Shown: positions 7,536 to 16,201 of the stretch, one piece after another | Layout of the letters: every line of letters begins with the position of its first letter | Numbering within the stretch: the stretch's first letter is position 1 | NCBI RefSeq assembly: GCF_021287135.1 | Contig: NZ_JAJTBB010000053.1 | Coordinates: 1 to 44,124 of the forward strand | DNA: 44,124 nt | From: Acidovorax sp. | GTDB lineage: Bacteria > Pseudomonadota > Gammaproteobacteria > Burkholderiales > Burkholderiaceae_C | Reading direction: 5' to 3' | Notes under the pieces: model-generated | What the model saw: the letters and a program-made list of their open reading frames with translations, nothing else | Database searches by the model: none | Told to the model about the DNA's origin: nothing | Translations under genes and position numbers: made by a program

Positions 7536-9605
7536 ATGAGCAATCCCCTCCTCGACTTCTCGGACCTTCCCCATTTCGACCGCATCGCGCCGGAGCATGT
7601 GGCCCCGGCCATCGACGTGCTGCTGGAGCGCGCCAACACAGCGCTGGAAACCGTGACGGCACCAGACTTCCCGGCCGAATGGAACGCCATTGCCAAGGTG
7701 CTGGATGTCGCCACGGAACAGCTGGGCGTTGCCTGGGGCAGCGTCAGCCATCTCAACAGCGTGGCGGACACGCCCGAATTGCGCGCAGCCTACAACGCCG
7801 TGCTGCCCAAGGTGACGGAGTTCTGGACCCGGCTCGGGGCCGACGAGCGCCTGTATGCCAAATACAAGGCCATTGATCCCGCCACGCTGACGGCCGAGCA
7901 GCGGCAGGCCCGCCAGAACGCCGTGCGCAACTTCGTGCTCAGCGGTGCCGAGCTCACCGGTGCCGCCAAGGAACGCTTTGCGCAAATCCAGGAGCGCCAG
8001 GCCGAACTCAGCCAGAAGTTCAGCGAGAACGCGCTGGACGCCACGGACGCGTACGCCTACTACGCCACGGCCGAGGAGCTGGAAGGCGTTCCGCAGGACG
8101 TGCAGCAGGCGGCGCGGGAGGCTGCGCAGGCCGACGGTCGGGAAGGCCACAAGCTCACGCTGAAGATGCCGTGCTACCTGCCCGTGATGCAGTTCGCGGC
8201 CCGCAGCGACCTGCGCGAGAAGCTCTACCGCGCCTACGTCACCCGCGCCTCCGACCAGGCCGAGAGCGACGCCCGCAAGTTTGACAACACAGCCCTGATC
8301 CGCGAGATCCTCGCGCTGCGGCGCGAGGAGGCCCAGCTGCTGGGCTATGCCAACTTTGGCGAAGTCTCCGTCGTGCCCAAGATGGCCCAGTCTCCGGCAC
8401 AGGTGATCGGCTTTCTGCGCGACCTGGCGCGCCGCGCGCGGCCCTACGCCGAGAACGACATTGCCGACCTGCGCGCCTTCGCCGCGCAGCACCTGGGTCT
8501 GGCGGACCCGCAGGCCTGGGACTGGCCCTACATCTCGGAAAAGCTCAAGGAAGCGCGCTACGCCTTCAGCGAGCAGGAGGTCAAGGCCTACTTCACGGCG
8601 CCCAAGGTGCTGGCAGGCCTGTTCAAGATCATCGAGACGCTGTTCGAGGTGGCCATCCGGCGCGACACCGCCGCAGTCTGGAACCCGGCGGTGGAGTTCT
8701 ACCGCATCGAACGCACGCGGCCCGACGGCGGCACGCAGCTGGTGGGCCAGTTCTACCTGGACCAGCCCGCACGCACCGGCAAGCGCGGCGGCGCCTGGAT
8801 GGACGACGTGCGCACACGCTGGCTGCGCCCCGACACCGGCGTGCTGCAAACGCCCGTGGCGCACCTCGTGTGCAACTTTGCCAGCGGCGTGGACGGCAAG
8901 CCGCCACTGCTCACCCATGACGATGTCATCACCCTTTTCCACGAGTTTGGCCACGGGCTGCACCACATGCTCACCCAGGTGAACGAGCGCGACGTGTCGG
9001 GCATTGGCGGTGTCGAATGGGACGCCGTGGAACTGCCCAGCCAGTTCATGGAGAATTTCTGCTGGGAATGGGATGTGCTCAAGCACATGACCGCGCACGT
9101 GGACACCGGCGAGCCCCTGCCCCGCGCGCTGTACGACAAGATGATCGCGGCCAAGAACTTCCAGAGCGGCATGCAAACGCTGCGCCAGATCGAGTTTTCG
9201 CTGTTTGACATGCTGCTGCACACCGAGCACGACCCGGCGCAAGACATCATGCCGTTGCTGGACGCAGTGCGCCGCGAGGTGGCCGTGCTGCAGCCCCCAG
9301 CGTTCAGCCGTACGCCGCATACCTTCAGCCACATCTTTGCCGGCGGCTATGCTGCCGGCTACTACAGCTACAAGTGGGCCGAGGTGCTCAGCGCCGACGC
9401 CTACGCCGCGTTTGAAGAAACCGCCGCCAGCGACGGACAGCCCAGCATCGAGACCGGCCGCCGCTATCGGCAGGCCATCCTGGAAGTGGGCGGCAGCCGC
9501 CCTGCCATGGAGTCGTTCAAGGCCTTCCGCGGGCGCGAGCCCAGCCTGGATGCCTTGCTGCGCCACCAGGGCATGGCCGGCGCACCGGCCACCGCTGCGG
9601 CCTGA
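7536..9605 (+). CDS. prlC: M3 family oligopeptidase A-like zinc metallopeptidase
   Basis: Cytoplasmic metallopeptidase that degrades short peptides, including cleaved signal peptides. The 689 residues match the oligopeptidase A / thimet oligopeptidase family. The zinc site HEFGH is at 469-473 and the third ligand is E499 in VELPSQFMENF. The C-terminal motif SHIFAGGYAAGYYSYKWAEV, lining the substrate site in M3 enzymes, is also present. The start ATG 7536 yields MSNPLLDFSDLPHFD, typical of the family. It sits between folD and a small exported redox protein whose start is 34 bases downstream. Confidence 0.95.
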   Translation: MSNPLLDFSDLPHFDRIAPEHVAPAIDVLLERANTALETVTAPDFPAEWNAIAKVLDVATEQLGVAWGSVSHLNSVADTPELRAAYNAVLPKVTEFWTRLGADERLYAKYKAIDPATLTAEQRQARQNAVRNFVLSGAELTGAAKERFAQIQERQAELSQKFSENALDATDAYAYYATAEELEGVPQDVQQAAREAAQADGREGHKLTLKMPCYLPVMQFAARSDLREKLYRAYVTRASDQAESDARKFDNTALIREILALRREEAQLLGYANFGEVSVVPKMAQSPAQVIGFLRDLARRARPYAENDIADLRAFAAQHLGLADPQAWDWPYISEKLKEARYAFSEQEVKAYFTAPKVLAGLFKIIETLFEVAIRRDTAAVWNPAVEFYRIERTRPDGGTQLVGQFYLDQPARTGKRGGAWMDDVRTRWLRPDTGVLQTPVAHLVCNFASGVDGKPPLLTHDDVITLFHEFGHGLHHMLTQVNERDVSGIGGVEWDAVELPSQFMENFCWEWDVLKHMTAHVDTGEPLPRALYDKMIAAKNFQSGMQTLRQIEFSLFDMLLHTEHDPAQDIMPLLDAVRREVAVLQPPAFSRTPHTFSHIFAGGYAAGYYSYKWAEVLSADAYAAFEETAASDGQPSIETGRRYRQAILEVGGSRPAMESFKAFRGREPSLDALLRHQGMAGAPATAAA

Positions 9606-9639
9606 ACAGGCCGCTGAAGGAACAAGGAGAAAGACCGCC

Positions 9640-10299
9640 ATGCACACGAAGACAACGCCCCTGCCCCTTCTGGCGGCCCTGCTGCTGACCTGCGCCTGCG
9701 CCGGCCTGCAAGCCCAAGGGATCTACCGGATCGTCGGCCCGGACGGCAAGGTGACTTTTTCCGACCGTCCGCCGGCAGATGCAGGCGCACAGCCGCGGGC
9801 CGTGGAACCGGTGGCACCAGCAGCCGCCGGTGCAGGTGCCAATGGGGCCCTGCCTTACGAACTGCGCCAGGTTGCGGGCCGCTTCCCCGTCACGCTCTAC
9901 ACCGGTGACAATTGCCAGCCCTGCACGGCCGCTCGCAACCTGCTTACTGCACGGGGCATCCCCTTCACCGAGCGCACCGTGTCCAGCAACGAGGACATCG
10001 CAGCGCTGCAGCGGCTGAGCGGCAGCACGGGCCTGCCCTTCGGCACCATCGGGGGCCAGCAACTGTCGGGCTTCTCCGAGCAGGAATGGACCCAGTACCT
10101 GGACGCTGCGGGGTATCCCAAGCAGTCGCAGTTGCCCCGCAACTACCGGCAACCCGCCGCCACGCCGCTGGTCGCCGTCAAGGCAGCCGAGCCGGCCACG
10201 GCCCCGGCGCCTGCAGCACCCGCAGCCCCCAGTGTCCGGACACCTGCCCCGGTGACCGACGGCCCCACCCCCAGCAATCCTGCGGGCATCCGGTTCTAA
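9640..10299 (+). CDS. Exported DUF4124/glutaredoxin-like protein
   Basis: A 219-residue secreted or periplasmic protein. A Sec signal peptide (about 1-25, MHTKTTPLPLLAALLLTCAC then LQAQ) precedes a DUF4124-like segment (YRIVGPDGKVTFSDRPP, about 28-44) and a glutaredoxin/thioredoxin-fold region (about 70-155) with a CXXC-type centre CQPC in YTGDNCQPCTAARNLL. The C-terminal 60 residues are an Ala/Pro-rich, probably disordered tail. AAGGAGA lies 9 bases before the ATG. The signal and CXXC suggest a role in periplasmic thiol chemistry, but no substrate can be inferred. Terminator-like hairpin follows at 10331. Confidence 0.88.
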   Translation: MHTKTTPLPLLAALLLTCACAGLQAQGIYRIVGPDGKVTFSDRPPADAGAQPRAVEPVAPAAAGAGANGALPYELRQVAGRFPVTLYTGDNCQPCTAARNLLTARGIPFTERTVSSNEDIAALQRLSGSTGLPFGTIGGQQLSGFSEQEWTQYLDAAGYPKQSQLPRNYRQPAATPLVAVKAAEPATAPAPAAPAAPSVRTPAPVTDGPTPSNPAGIRF

Positions 10300-10330
10300 A
10301 AAGTCGCGCACGCAAGAAGCGCTGCAGCAC

Positions 10331-10357
10331 AAAGGGGCCTCAACGGCCCCTTTTCCT
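10331..10357 (+). terminator. Intrinsic terminator after the glutaredoxin-like gene
   Basis: A perfect hairpin AAAGGGGCC (10331-10339) / GGCCCCTTT (10345-10353) with a 5-base loop, continuing TTTTCC. The A-run on the left arm means it may also serve the convergent rpiA gene. Confidence 0.75.
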
Positions 10358-10397
10358 TTGGCCCGCCAACCGGCTGCGCCTGATCGCTCGTGCTCGC

Positions 10398-11087
10398 TCA
10401 GTAGGTGATGGTTTTCACGCCCTGCGCGGTGCCCAGCAGGCACACCGACGCCTTCTGGTGGGCAAACACCCCCACGGTGACCACGCCCGGCCATTGGTTG
10501 ACGCGCGACTCGAACGCCAGCGGGTCGGCGATGGCCAGCCCTTTGACATCCAGGATGTGCTGGCCGTTGTCCGTCACCAGGGGCTGCCCGTCGCGCAGAC
10601 GCAGCTGGGCCTGCCCGCCCTCGGCGGCAAACCGCCGCGCAATGTGCGCGGCCGCCATGGGGATGACTTCGACCGGCAGAGGAAACTGCCCGAGCACCGG
10701 CACCAGCTTGGATTCGTCGGCGATGCACACGAAACGGCCTGCCAGGGCCGCAACGATCTTCTCGCGGGTCAGTGCCGCGCCCCCGCCCTTGACCATGTAA
10801 CCCTTGCCGTCGATCTCGTCCGCACCGTCGATGTAGACGGCCAGCGATTCCACCGCGTTGGCGTCGTACACGGTGATGCCCAGCGCCCTGAGGCGCTCGG
10901 TGCTGGCGACGGAGCTGGAAACGGCGCCCTTGATCTGGTCCTTGATGGTGGCCAGCGCGTCGATGAACTTGTTCACGGTGGAGCCGGTGCCAACGCCCAC
11001 GATCTCGCCGGGCACCACGTATTGCAGCGCGGCCTGGCCTACCAGGGTCTTGAGTTCGTCTTGGGTCAGGGGAGCGGAAGTGGTCAT
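10398..11087 (-). CDS. rpiA: Ribose-5-phosphate isomerase A
   Basis: Interconverts ribose-5-phosphate and ribulose-5-phosphate in the non-oxidative pentose phosphate pathway. The 229 residues match the RpiA family. Signatures are the phosphate loop [13 protein letters not shown] (31-43), DGADEID (87-93) and [11 protein letters not shown] (100-110), with the expected catalytic Glu at E109. The start is ATG 11087. It is divergent from pyrD with only 37 bases between start codons, so the two promoters must overlap. The downstream hairpin at 10331-10357 may terminate it. Confidence 0.97.
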   Translation of the reverse strand: MTTSAPLTQDELKTLVGQAALQYVVPGEIVGVGTGSTVNKFIDALATIKDQIKGAVSSSVASTERLRALGITVYDANAVESLAVYIDGADEIDGKGYMVKGGGAALTREKIVAALAGRFVCIADESKLVPVLGQFPLPVEVIPMAAAHIARRFAAEGGQAQLRLRDGQPLVTDNGQHILDVKGLAIADPLAFESRVNQWPGVVTVGVFAHQKASVCLLGTAQGVKTITY

Positions 11088-11124
11088 GAGGGAAAATCAG
11101 GGGTAATCCGCGAATTATCTCCCC

Positions 11125-12180
11125 ATGTCTCTCATTCCCTACGCATTGACCCGCCCCTTTCTCTTTGGCATGGACGCCGAAGCCGCCCACGAACTCACCA
11201 TGGACATGCTCGCCCGCGGCCAGCGCACGCCGCTGCAATGGGCCTGGTGCAATGCCACGGTGGACGACCCCGTGGAACTGGCGGGCCTGACCTTTCCCAA
11301 CCGGGTTGGCCTGGCCGCGGGCCTGGACAAGAACGCACGCTGCATCGATGCCCTGGGCGCCATGGGCTTCGGCTTTGTCGAAGTGGGCACGGTGACACCC
11401 AAGGCGCAGCCGGGCAACCCCAAGCCGCGCATGTTCCGCCTGCCCGAGGCGCGTGCGCTCATCAACCGCCTGGGCTTCAACAACGAGGGTCTGGACGCCT
11501 TTCTGGCCAATGTCCAGAAAGCGCGCTTTCGCAGCCAGCCCCGCAAGCACCCGCTGCTGCTGGGCCTGAACATTGGCAAAAACGCCACCACGCCCATCGA
11601 GGACGCCACGCGCGACTACCTCACCTGCCTGGAGGGTGTGTACCCCCATGCAGACTACGTGACCGTCAACATCAGCTCGCCCAACACGCAGAACCTGCGC
11701 GCCCTGCAAAGCGATGCCGCGCTGGACGGGCTCCTTGAAGCCATCGCCAGCCGGCGGGAGGCGCTGGCCAGCCAGCACGGCCGGCGCGTGCCCGTGTTCG
11801 TGAAGATCGCGCCCGACCTGGACGAAGCCCAGGTGGCGGTGATCGCTGCCACGCTGCAGCGCCATGGCATGGACGGCGTGATCGCCACCAACACCACCAT
11901 CAGCCGGGCAGCCGTCCAAGGGTTGCGCCATGCGCAGGAAACGGGCGGCCTGAGCGGCGCCCCCGTGCTGGAAGCCAGCAACCAGGTCATCCGCCAGCTG
12001 CGGGCCGCGCTGGGAAGCCGTTACCCCATCATCGGCGTGGGCGGCATCCTGAGCGCCGAGGACGCCGTCAGCAAGATCCGGGCGGGGGCCGACGTGGTGC
12101 AGATCTACACCGGCCTCATCTACGAAGGCCCCGCGCTGGTGGCCCAGGCGGCCCGCGCGATCAAGGCAGCCGGCCGGTAA
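11125..12180 (+). CDS. pyrD: Dihydroorotate dehydrogenase (quinone), class 2
   Basis: Fourth step of pyrimidine biosynthesis: FMN-dependent oxidation of dihydroorotate to orotate with ubiquinone, at the inner face of the cytoplasmic membrane. The 351-residue length and the N-terminal hydrophobic segment ([18 protein letters not shown]) mark the class 2, membrane-associated type. The catalytic Ser of NISSPNT is S185, and FNNEGLD and ATNTTISR are also family motifs. C-terminal phosphate-binding sequence [11 protein letters not shown] binds FMN. Divergent from rpiA. An intrinsic terminator follows within 45 bases. Confidence 0.97.
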   Translation: MSLIPYALTRPFLFGMDAEAAHELTMDMLARGQRTPLQWAWCNATVDDPVELAGLTFPNRVGLAAGLDKNARCIDALGAMGFGFVEVGTVTPKAQPGNPKPRMFRLPEARALINRLGFNNEGLDAFLANVQKARFRSQPRKHPLLLGLNIGKNATTPIEDATRDYLTCLEGVYPHADYVTVNISSPNTQNLRALQSDAALDGLLEAIASRREALASQHGRRVPVFVKIAPDLDEAQVAVIAATLQRHGMDGVIATNTTISRAAVQGLRHAQETGGLSGAPVLEASNQVIRQLRAALGSRYPIIGVGGILSAEDAVSKIRAGADVVQIYTGLIYEGPALVAQAARAIKAAGR

Positions 12181-12219
12181 CTGGCGCCGGCGCAGGCCGA
12201 GGGGCCGGCAGCTCCCCAA

Positions 12220-12252
12220 GAAAAAAGCCGCTGCACCCCGGCAGCGGCTTTC
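12220..12252. terminator. Bidirectional intrinsic terminator between pyrD and the YqjK-like gene
   Basis: A 10-bp perfect stem AAAGCCGCTG (12224-12233) / CAGCGGCTTT (12242-12251), flanked by an A-run on the left and TTTCG on the right. It lies between convergent genes, so it can act on both strands; the leftward T-run (from AAAAAA) is the stronger. Confidence 0.8.
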
Positions 12253-12278
12253 GTGGCCGACAAGGCAACGCGGCGTGC

Positions 12279-12611
12279 TCAGCGCCGCAGGCGCATCAAT
12301 AACGGCAACACCACACCCGCCCAGCGGACCAGCCGGCGCGGACCGGCCACCAGCGCCACGCCCGCCATGGCAGCCACGGCCAGTGGATGCTGGCGCGCAA
12401 AGCCCGCGGCCCGCAGCGCCAGCGACTCGTCTGCGCCCATCGGGCCGGCGTCGCGCTGCGCCAGCGCCATGGCCTGAGCACGCGCCGCCCGGCGCGCACG
12501 CAGGCGTTCCCGCTGCAATGCGATGCGGTCCAGCACCTTTTGCTGGGCCGCCGTGGGCACCGGCACGGGGTCTGGTGAAGAGGATGCGTCAGAAAGAGTA
12601 GGAGAAGTCAT
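12279..12611 (-). CDS. YqjK-like protein (third gene of a YqjDE-K operon)
   Basis: A 110-residue protein. The N-terminal part (1-25) is Ser/Pro-rich, a basic helix follows (QQKVLDRIALQRERLRARRA), and a hydrophobic segment at about 75-90 (HPLAVAAMAGVALVAG) sits before a basic tail ending LLMRLRR. Arrangement and the QQ/R-rich helix recall E. coli YqjK, downstream of yqjE. Its start overlaps the YqjE-like stop by one base (TGATG), so translation is coupled. The frame is open further upstream but that part is antisense-like sequence of the neighbouring gene. Function unknown; probably a small membrane-associated protein. Confidence 0.75.
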   Translation of the reverse strand: MTSPTLSDASSSPDPVPVPTAAQQKVLDRIALQRERLRARRAARAQAMALAQRDAGPMGADESLALRAAGFARQHPLAVAAMAGVALVAGPRRLVRWAGVVLPLLMRLRR

Positions 12612-13006
12612 CAGAGCCGCTCCTTGATCTCGCGCCAATCCTGGGCCAGCTCCCGGCGGGTCAGCGCAAAGCCGTGGCGGGCCTTTTGGGCCACCGACAC
12701 CAAGGAGGCCAGCGCCACAGCCCAGCCCAACAGCCAGACCACCGCCACCCCCCAGGCCACCGCGGTGCGCTGGGGCGTATCCCAGAACTGCACCAGAACG
12801 GCCGCCGACAGCATGAGAAGCGCCACCACCGTGAGCCCGCCCACGGCGATGGTCAGCACGAGCAGGTGCTGCAGGCGCGCCTTTTGGTCCTGCCATTCCA
12901 GCCGGGCCAGTTCCATGCGGTCCTCGGCCGCGATGGCACCTTCGATCACATGGGCGCGCCAGCGTGCCACCCACGCGTCCAGGCCCAGAAGAGACAGCCA
13001 GTTCAT
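12611..13006 (-). CDS. YqjE-like inner-membrane protein (phage-holin superfamily, DUF1469)
   Basis: A 131-residue protein with an amphipathic N-terminal helix and two membrane helices at about 48-73 (LLVLTIAVGGLTVVALLMLS) and 82-106 (AVAWGVAVVWLLGWAVALAS), and a charged C-terminus ending in WREIKERL. This is the YqjE/DUF1469 layout. It follows the YqjD-like gene by 45 bases and is coupled to the YqjK-like gene by a one-base overlap. The family name refers to topology; no lytic activity is implied. In E. coli the neighbouring YqjD binds ribosomes in stationary phase. Confidence 0.85.
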   Translation of the reverse strand: MNWLSLLGLDAWVARWRAHVIEGAIAAEDRMELARLEWQDQKARLQHLLVLTIAVGGLTVVALLMLSAAVLVQFWDTPQRTAVAWGVAVVWLLGWAVALASLVSVAQKARHGFALTRRELAQDWREIKERL

Positions 13007-13051
13007 CCCAGACCTCCAGGCAGCGGGTGTGGCAACGCCAGCGGGGCCGAC

Positions 13052-13345
13052 TTAGCGGCGGGCAAGCAGGAACCCCACCAGGGCACCCACGGCCAGCGCC
13101 GCGCCGGCCACGCGCCAGGGCTCGTCATGGGCATAGCGGTCTGCGGCCTGCGCTGCTTCCTTGGCTTGCCGGGCTGCGTCCTGCGCGGCGCGCACGGCGG
13201 AATCGCGGACGTTGCTCATACCGTCGTCCAGGCGCTGGCGCAGCAGCTTGATCTCGGGAACTGCATCCAGATCCTTGTTGGCCAGCAGTCCGCGCAGGTC
13301 GGAAACCAGTTTTTCCAGTTCGGTGGTGGTATCGGAAGCAGTCAT
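13052..13345 (-). CDS. YqjD/ElaB-like C-tail-anchored protein (DUF883)
   Basis: A 97-residue protein with a long charged helical region (LEKLVSDLRGLLANKDLDA...) containing the family-typical RDSAVRAAQDAARQAKEAAQ helix and DEPWRVAGAALAVGALVGFL, a C-terminal membrane anchor at about 79-95 ending in ARR. This is the DUF883 (YqjD, ElaB, YgaM) architecture; E. coli members tether ribosomes to the inner membrane in stationary phase. It is the first gene of a three-gene operon. The start is ATG 13345, with AAAGG about 6 bases upstream. Confidence 0.9.
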   Translation of the reverse strand: MTASDTTTELEKLVSDLRGLLANKDLDAVPEIKLLRQRLDDGMSNVRDSAVRAAQDAARQAKEAAQAADRYAHDEPWRVAGAALAVGALVGFLLARR

Positions 13346-13366
13346 ACAAAACCTTTCTTAGCGAAA

Positions 13367-13400
13367 CAAAAAACCCGGCATCTTTCTTTTCTGCCGGCAC
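13367..13400 (-). terminator. Intrinsic terminator for the LhgO-like gene
   Basis: Read leftward, CCGGCA and TGCCGG arms (13392-13397 and 13375-13380) enclose an 11-base loop and are followed by GTTTTTTG. It lies between the LhgO-like stop (13538) and the YqjD-like start (13345), separating the two transcription units. Confidence 0.6.
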
Positions 13401-13537
13401 CGCCAGACAGAATACAGCCTCATCTTAGCCCCGGGGTCGCCGCCGCCCCCGTAGGACGGGGACGCAAGAGGTTACCGAAGGCAACAGCTGACATACATCA
13501 CGCGGAGCGCGGGATGCGCCCCCTTGAATCGGGAGCG

Positions 13538-14644
13538 TTACACCTGCGCAGCCACATGCTCGGCAATGGCCAATGCGCTGGTAAGCCCCGGCGACTCGAT
13601 GCCGAACAGGTTCACCAGCCCTGCCACGCCGTGAACGCCCGGTCCCTGGATCACGAAATCCGCCGAAGCCTCGCCCGGACCGCTGATCTTCGGCCGCATG
13701 CCGGCATAGCCAGGCGCCAGGGCACCGTCGCGCAGCCCGGGCCAGTACTTGCGCACCTCGGCGTAGAAGGCCTCGCCACGGGAGGGGTCGACCAGCAGGT
13801 CCTCCGCAGCGTCCACCCACTGTACGTCGGGCCCGAACTTGGCCTGCCCGCCCAGGTCCAGGGTCAGGTGCACGCCCAGCCCGGCCGCCTCGGGCACGGG
13901 GTAGATGAGTCGGCTGAAGGGCGCCTTGCCGGACAGCGTGAAGTAGCTGCCTTTGGCGAAGTAGGCGGTGGGGACGAACTGTGTGGCCAGCCCGGCAAAG
14001 CGCCGCGCCAGGGCAGGAGCCTGCAGGCCGGCCGCATTCACCACCGTGCGGGCCCGCAGCCGCACCCCGCCAGACGCTATTAAATAGATAGCATCTTGCG
14101 CACATTCTGCGCGCTCCAGGGGCGAATTGAGCACCACCAGGCCGCCGGCGTGCTCCAGGTCGCCCTGCAGCGCCAGCATGAAGGCGTGGCTGTCCACGAT
14201 GCCGGTGCTGGGCGAATGCAAGGCGGCCACGCATTCCAGCGCGGGTTCCATGGCCCGGGCTTCGTCGCGGTCCACCCACCGCAGGTCGCGCACGCCGTTG
14301 GCCTGCGCATGCGCCTCGATCGCGTGCAGGCGCGCCAGCTGGTCCTGCGTCGTGGCCACCACCAGCTTGCCGCAGCGCCGGTACGGCACGCCCCGGGTTT
14401 CGCAGTAGGCATAGAGCCTTTCGCGGCCCTGCACGCACAGGCGCGCCTTGAGGGAACCGGTGGGGTAGTACAGCCCGGCATGGATGACTTCGCTATTGCG
14501 CGAGCTGGTCCCGGTCCCGATGGCGTCTGCGGCCTCCAGCACCATCACCTCGCGCCCCTGCAAGGCCAACGCCCGCGCCACTGCCAGGCCGACCACCCCC
14601 GCCCCCACCACTACGCAATCGACGCTATCCACCGTGTCCGCCAT
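13538..14644 (-). CDS. LhgO-like FAD-dependent oxidoreductase
   Basis: A 368-residue flavoprotein of the D-amino-acid-oxidase/L-2-hydroxyglutarate oxidase group. The ADP-binding loop is [16 protein letters not shown] (11-26). The family motif [16 protein letters not shown] (46-61) closely resembles LhgO, and [10 protein letters not shown] is the second FAD motif. The C-terminus [17 protein letters not shown] is also typical. LhgO oxidises L-2-hydroxyglutarate to 2-oxoglutarate and passes electrons to the quinone pool. Substrate here is inferred, not proved. Residues about 172-189 are encoded by an AT-rich segment resembling the dispersed palindromic repeat. A polyamine-deacetylase-like gene precedes it with a 38-base gap, probably in one operon. 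Confidence 0.85.
   Translation of the reverse strand: MADTVDSVDCVVVGAGVVGLAVARALALQGREVMVLEAADAIGTGTSSRNSEVIHAGLYYPTGSLKARLCVQGRERLYAYCETRGVPYRRCGKLVVATTQDQLARLHAIEAHAQANGVRDLRWVDRDEARAMEPALECVAALHSPSTGIVDSHAFMLALQGDLEHAGGLVVLNSPLERAECAQDAIYLIASGGVRLRARTVVNAAGLQAPALARRFAGLATQFVPTAYFAKGSYFTLSGKAPFSRLIYPVPEAAGLGVHLTLDLGGQAKFGPDVQWVDAAEDLLVDPSRGEAFYAEVRKYWPGLRDGALAPGYAGMRPKISGPGEASADFVIQGPGVHGVAGLVNLFGIESPGLTSALAIAEHVAAQV
14078..14130. repeat. Probable degenerate copy of the palindromic repeat inside the LhgO-like gene
   Basis: AT-rich TATTAAATAGATAGCA, then TTGCGC and GCGC blocks, then CCAGGGGCGAATTGA, aligning in order with GATAGC / GCGCTT / AAGCGC / CAATTTGA of the copy at 6499. It stands out from the GC-rich coding sequence around it. 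It is read in frame as a peptide containing [12 protein letters not shown]. The match is weaker than for the other copies. Confidence 0.45.
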
Positions 14645-14682
14645 GGGTTTCTTCCTTGTTCGCGTTGCATTCGGCTGGTGCT

Positions 14683-15720
14683 TCAGGCCTGCTCGAAGCC
14701 GTCCAGCACGTTGACGGCATTGGTGCCCAGCTCTGCGGCAGCGTAGCCGCCCTCCAGCACAAAAACCGTGGGCAGCCCCAGCCGGGCAAGGCGCTCGCCC
14801 AGACGGCTGAAGTCCGACGACGCCAGCGTGAACCGGGAGATGGGATCGCCCTCAAACGTGTCCAGCCCCAGCGAGACCACCAGGGCGTCCGCGGCGTGGC
14901 CGGCCATCCGCGCGCAAGCCGCTTCCAGCGCCGCAAACCAGGCTTGTGCGCCGGTGCCGGCAGGCAGCGGCAGGTTGCAGTTGAAGCCCAGGCCCTCCCC
15001 TGCGCCGGTCTCGTCCGCGTGGCCGAGATAGAACGGGTACTCCGTGCGCGGGTCGCCGTGGATGCTGACGAAGAGCACATCCGCACGGTCGTAAAAGATG
15101 CTCTGCGTGCCGTTGCCGTGGTGGTAATCGACGTCCAGCACGGCCACCCGGTGGGCACCCTGCTGGCGCAACGCTTGCGCCGCCACCGCCGCGTTGTTCA
15201 GGAAGCAATAGCCGCCCATGAAGTCCGGCCCGGCATGGTGGCCGGGCGGGCGCGTGCAGCAGAACGCGGCGCGGGCGCCCCGGGCCACGCGCTGGGCCGC
15301 GCTGGCGGCCGCGTCCGCGCCGGTCTTGGCGGCAGTCCAGGTGCCCGCAGCCAGGGGGGTTCCGTTGTCCATGGAGTACAGGCCCAGACGGGCGACGAAG
15401 TTCTCCGGCTCCACGTCGCTGCGCAAGGTGCGCACCGGCCACACGGACGGAAACGGCTGCACCTGGGCATTGGCCGCATCCAGGGCCAGCCACTGCGCCC
15501 AGGCCGTTTGCAAGAAGGCCAGGTAGCGCGGGGTGTGCACCGCGTTCAAAACCGCCGTGCTGTCGACATCGGGCGCCACCAGCACATGGCCGCGCTGGCG
15601 CAAGGCGTCTTCGACAAAGTCGGCGCGTGCGGGCTTTTCAAAACAGGGCACGCGCTCGCCGCGAAAGAACTCGTACACCGGGGCATGCCCCGGGTGGGCT
15701 GGATTGTGAAAGGTGATCAT
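14683..15720 (-). CDS. Histone-deacetylase-superfamily protein, acetylpolyamine amidohydrolase-like
   Basis: Zinc hydrolase of the arginase/deacetylase fold (345 residues), most like bacterial acetylpolyamine amidohydrolases (AphA), which remove acetyl groups from acetylputrescine, acetylcadaverine or acetylspermidine. Catalytic HH is at 161-162 in [16 protein letters not shown]; zinc ligands D198 and H200 lie in [12 protein letters not shown]; the third Asp is in [11 protein letters not shown]. The N-terminus with [16 protein letters not shown] also matches AphA. The start ATG 15720 is chosen over ATG 15807 because the extra 29 residues have no family match. Likely co-transcribed with the LhgO-like gene. 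Confidence 0.88.
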   Translation of the reverse strand: MITFHNPAHPGHAPVYEFFRGERVPCFEKPARADFVEDALRQRGHVLVAPDVDSTAVLNAVHTPRYLAFLQTAWAQWLALDAANAQVQPFPSVWPVRTLRSDVEPENFVARLGLYSMDNGTPLAAGTWTAAKTGADAAASAAQRVARGARAAFCCTRPPGHHAGPDFMGGYCFLNNAAVAAQALRQQGAHRVAVLDVDYHHGNGTQSIFYDRADVLFVSIHGDPRTEYPFYLGHADETGAGEGLGFNCNLPLPAGTGAQAWFAALEAACARMAGHAADALVVSLGLDTFEGDPISRFTLASSDFSRLGERLARLGLPTVFVLEGGYAAAELGTNAVNVLDGFEQA

Positions 15721-15923
15721 GAAGGCCTCGAAACGGACGTTGCAAAGCGGGCGGGAATGACGCGCTCGGTGGCTTGCTGGCACAAGCCATGCAGAGCACC
15801 TCGGCAACTTTGTGGGGGCACGTTAAAGGCACGGCCACGTGGCGTTCCCACCGTCTTTGAACAGGCCCCACGACTGTATCCGCACCGCCGAGCGCCGCCA
15901 GAGTGCGAGACCGCATGACCCCA

Positions 15924-15959
15924 AGAAAAAACCCCTGCAGACCAAAATCTGCAGGGGTT
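15924..15959 (-). terminator. Intrinsic terminator of the tRNA-Val operon
   Basis: A 12-bp perfect stem (15930-15941 with 15948-15959, core CCCCTGCAGA / TCTGCAGGGG) and a 6-base loop, followed leftward by TTTTTTCTTGG. It starts only five bases after the CCA end of the second tRNA. Confidence 0.9.
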
Positions 15960-15964
15960 GGTAT

Positions 15965-16039
15965 TGGTGGGTGATACATGGATCGAACATGTGACCCCTG
16001 CCGTGTGAAGGCAGTGCTCTACCGCTGAGCTAATCACCC
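15965..16039 (-). tRNA. tRNA-Val (anticodon CAC), distal copy
   Basis: 75 bases including encoded CCA. Acceptor GGGTGAT pairs with ATCACCC; D stem GCTC/GAGC; anticodon stem CTGCC/GGCAG enclosing loop TTCACAC, giving anticodon CAC (reads GUG); T stem ACATG/CATGT with TTCGATC loop. Identical to the copy at 16090-16164. The terminator lies directly downstream. Confidence 0.97.
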
Positions 16040-16089
16040 GGCGCCGGCATTCTGCAGGGCAGAACACTTTTGCAACGGTGTCGACAACG

Positions 16090-16164
16090 TGGTGGGTGAT
16101 ACATGGATCGAACATGTGACCCCTGCCGTGTGAAGGCAGTGCTCTACCGCTGAGCTAATCACCC
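16090..16164 (-). tRNA. tRNA-Val (anticodon CAC), proximal copy
   Basis: 75 bases including encoded CCA, same cloverleaf and anticodon CAC as the copy 50 bases downstream. The two are apparently one transcript ending at the terminator at 15924-15959. The 50-base spacer contains no further RNA gene. Confidence 0.97.
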
Positions 16165-16185
16165 TTGTCGCTGCGACAGCCCTCT

Positions 16186-16194
16186 ATTATGGCA
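16186..16194 (-). promoter_or_regulatory. Candidate extended -10 of the tRNA-Val promoter
   Basis: Reading leftward, TGCCATAAT (extended -10, TGn plus CATAAT) lies about 22 bases before the first tRNA-Val. No convincing -35 is visible, as that region overlaps the 3' end of dnaQ. Confidence 0.4.
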
Positions 16195-16201
16195 CAGCTT
16201 T

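Noticed and set aside
6537-9647. Long minus-strand frame over folD and the peptidase
   Set aside because: Antisense shadow of two well-supported genes; composition is low-complexity and there is no ribosome site.
9517-12219. 900-codon minus-strand frame over rpiA and pyrD
   Set aside because: Overlaps several confirmed genes in other frames; an open frame caused by GC bias.
12612-12974. Upstream extension of the YqjK-like frame
   Set aside because: It runs antiframe through the YqjE-like gene; the coupled start at 12611 is sufficient.
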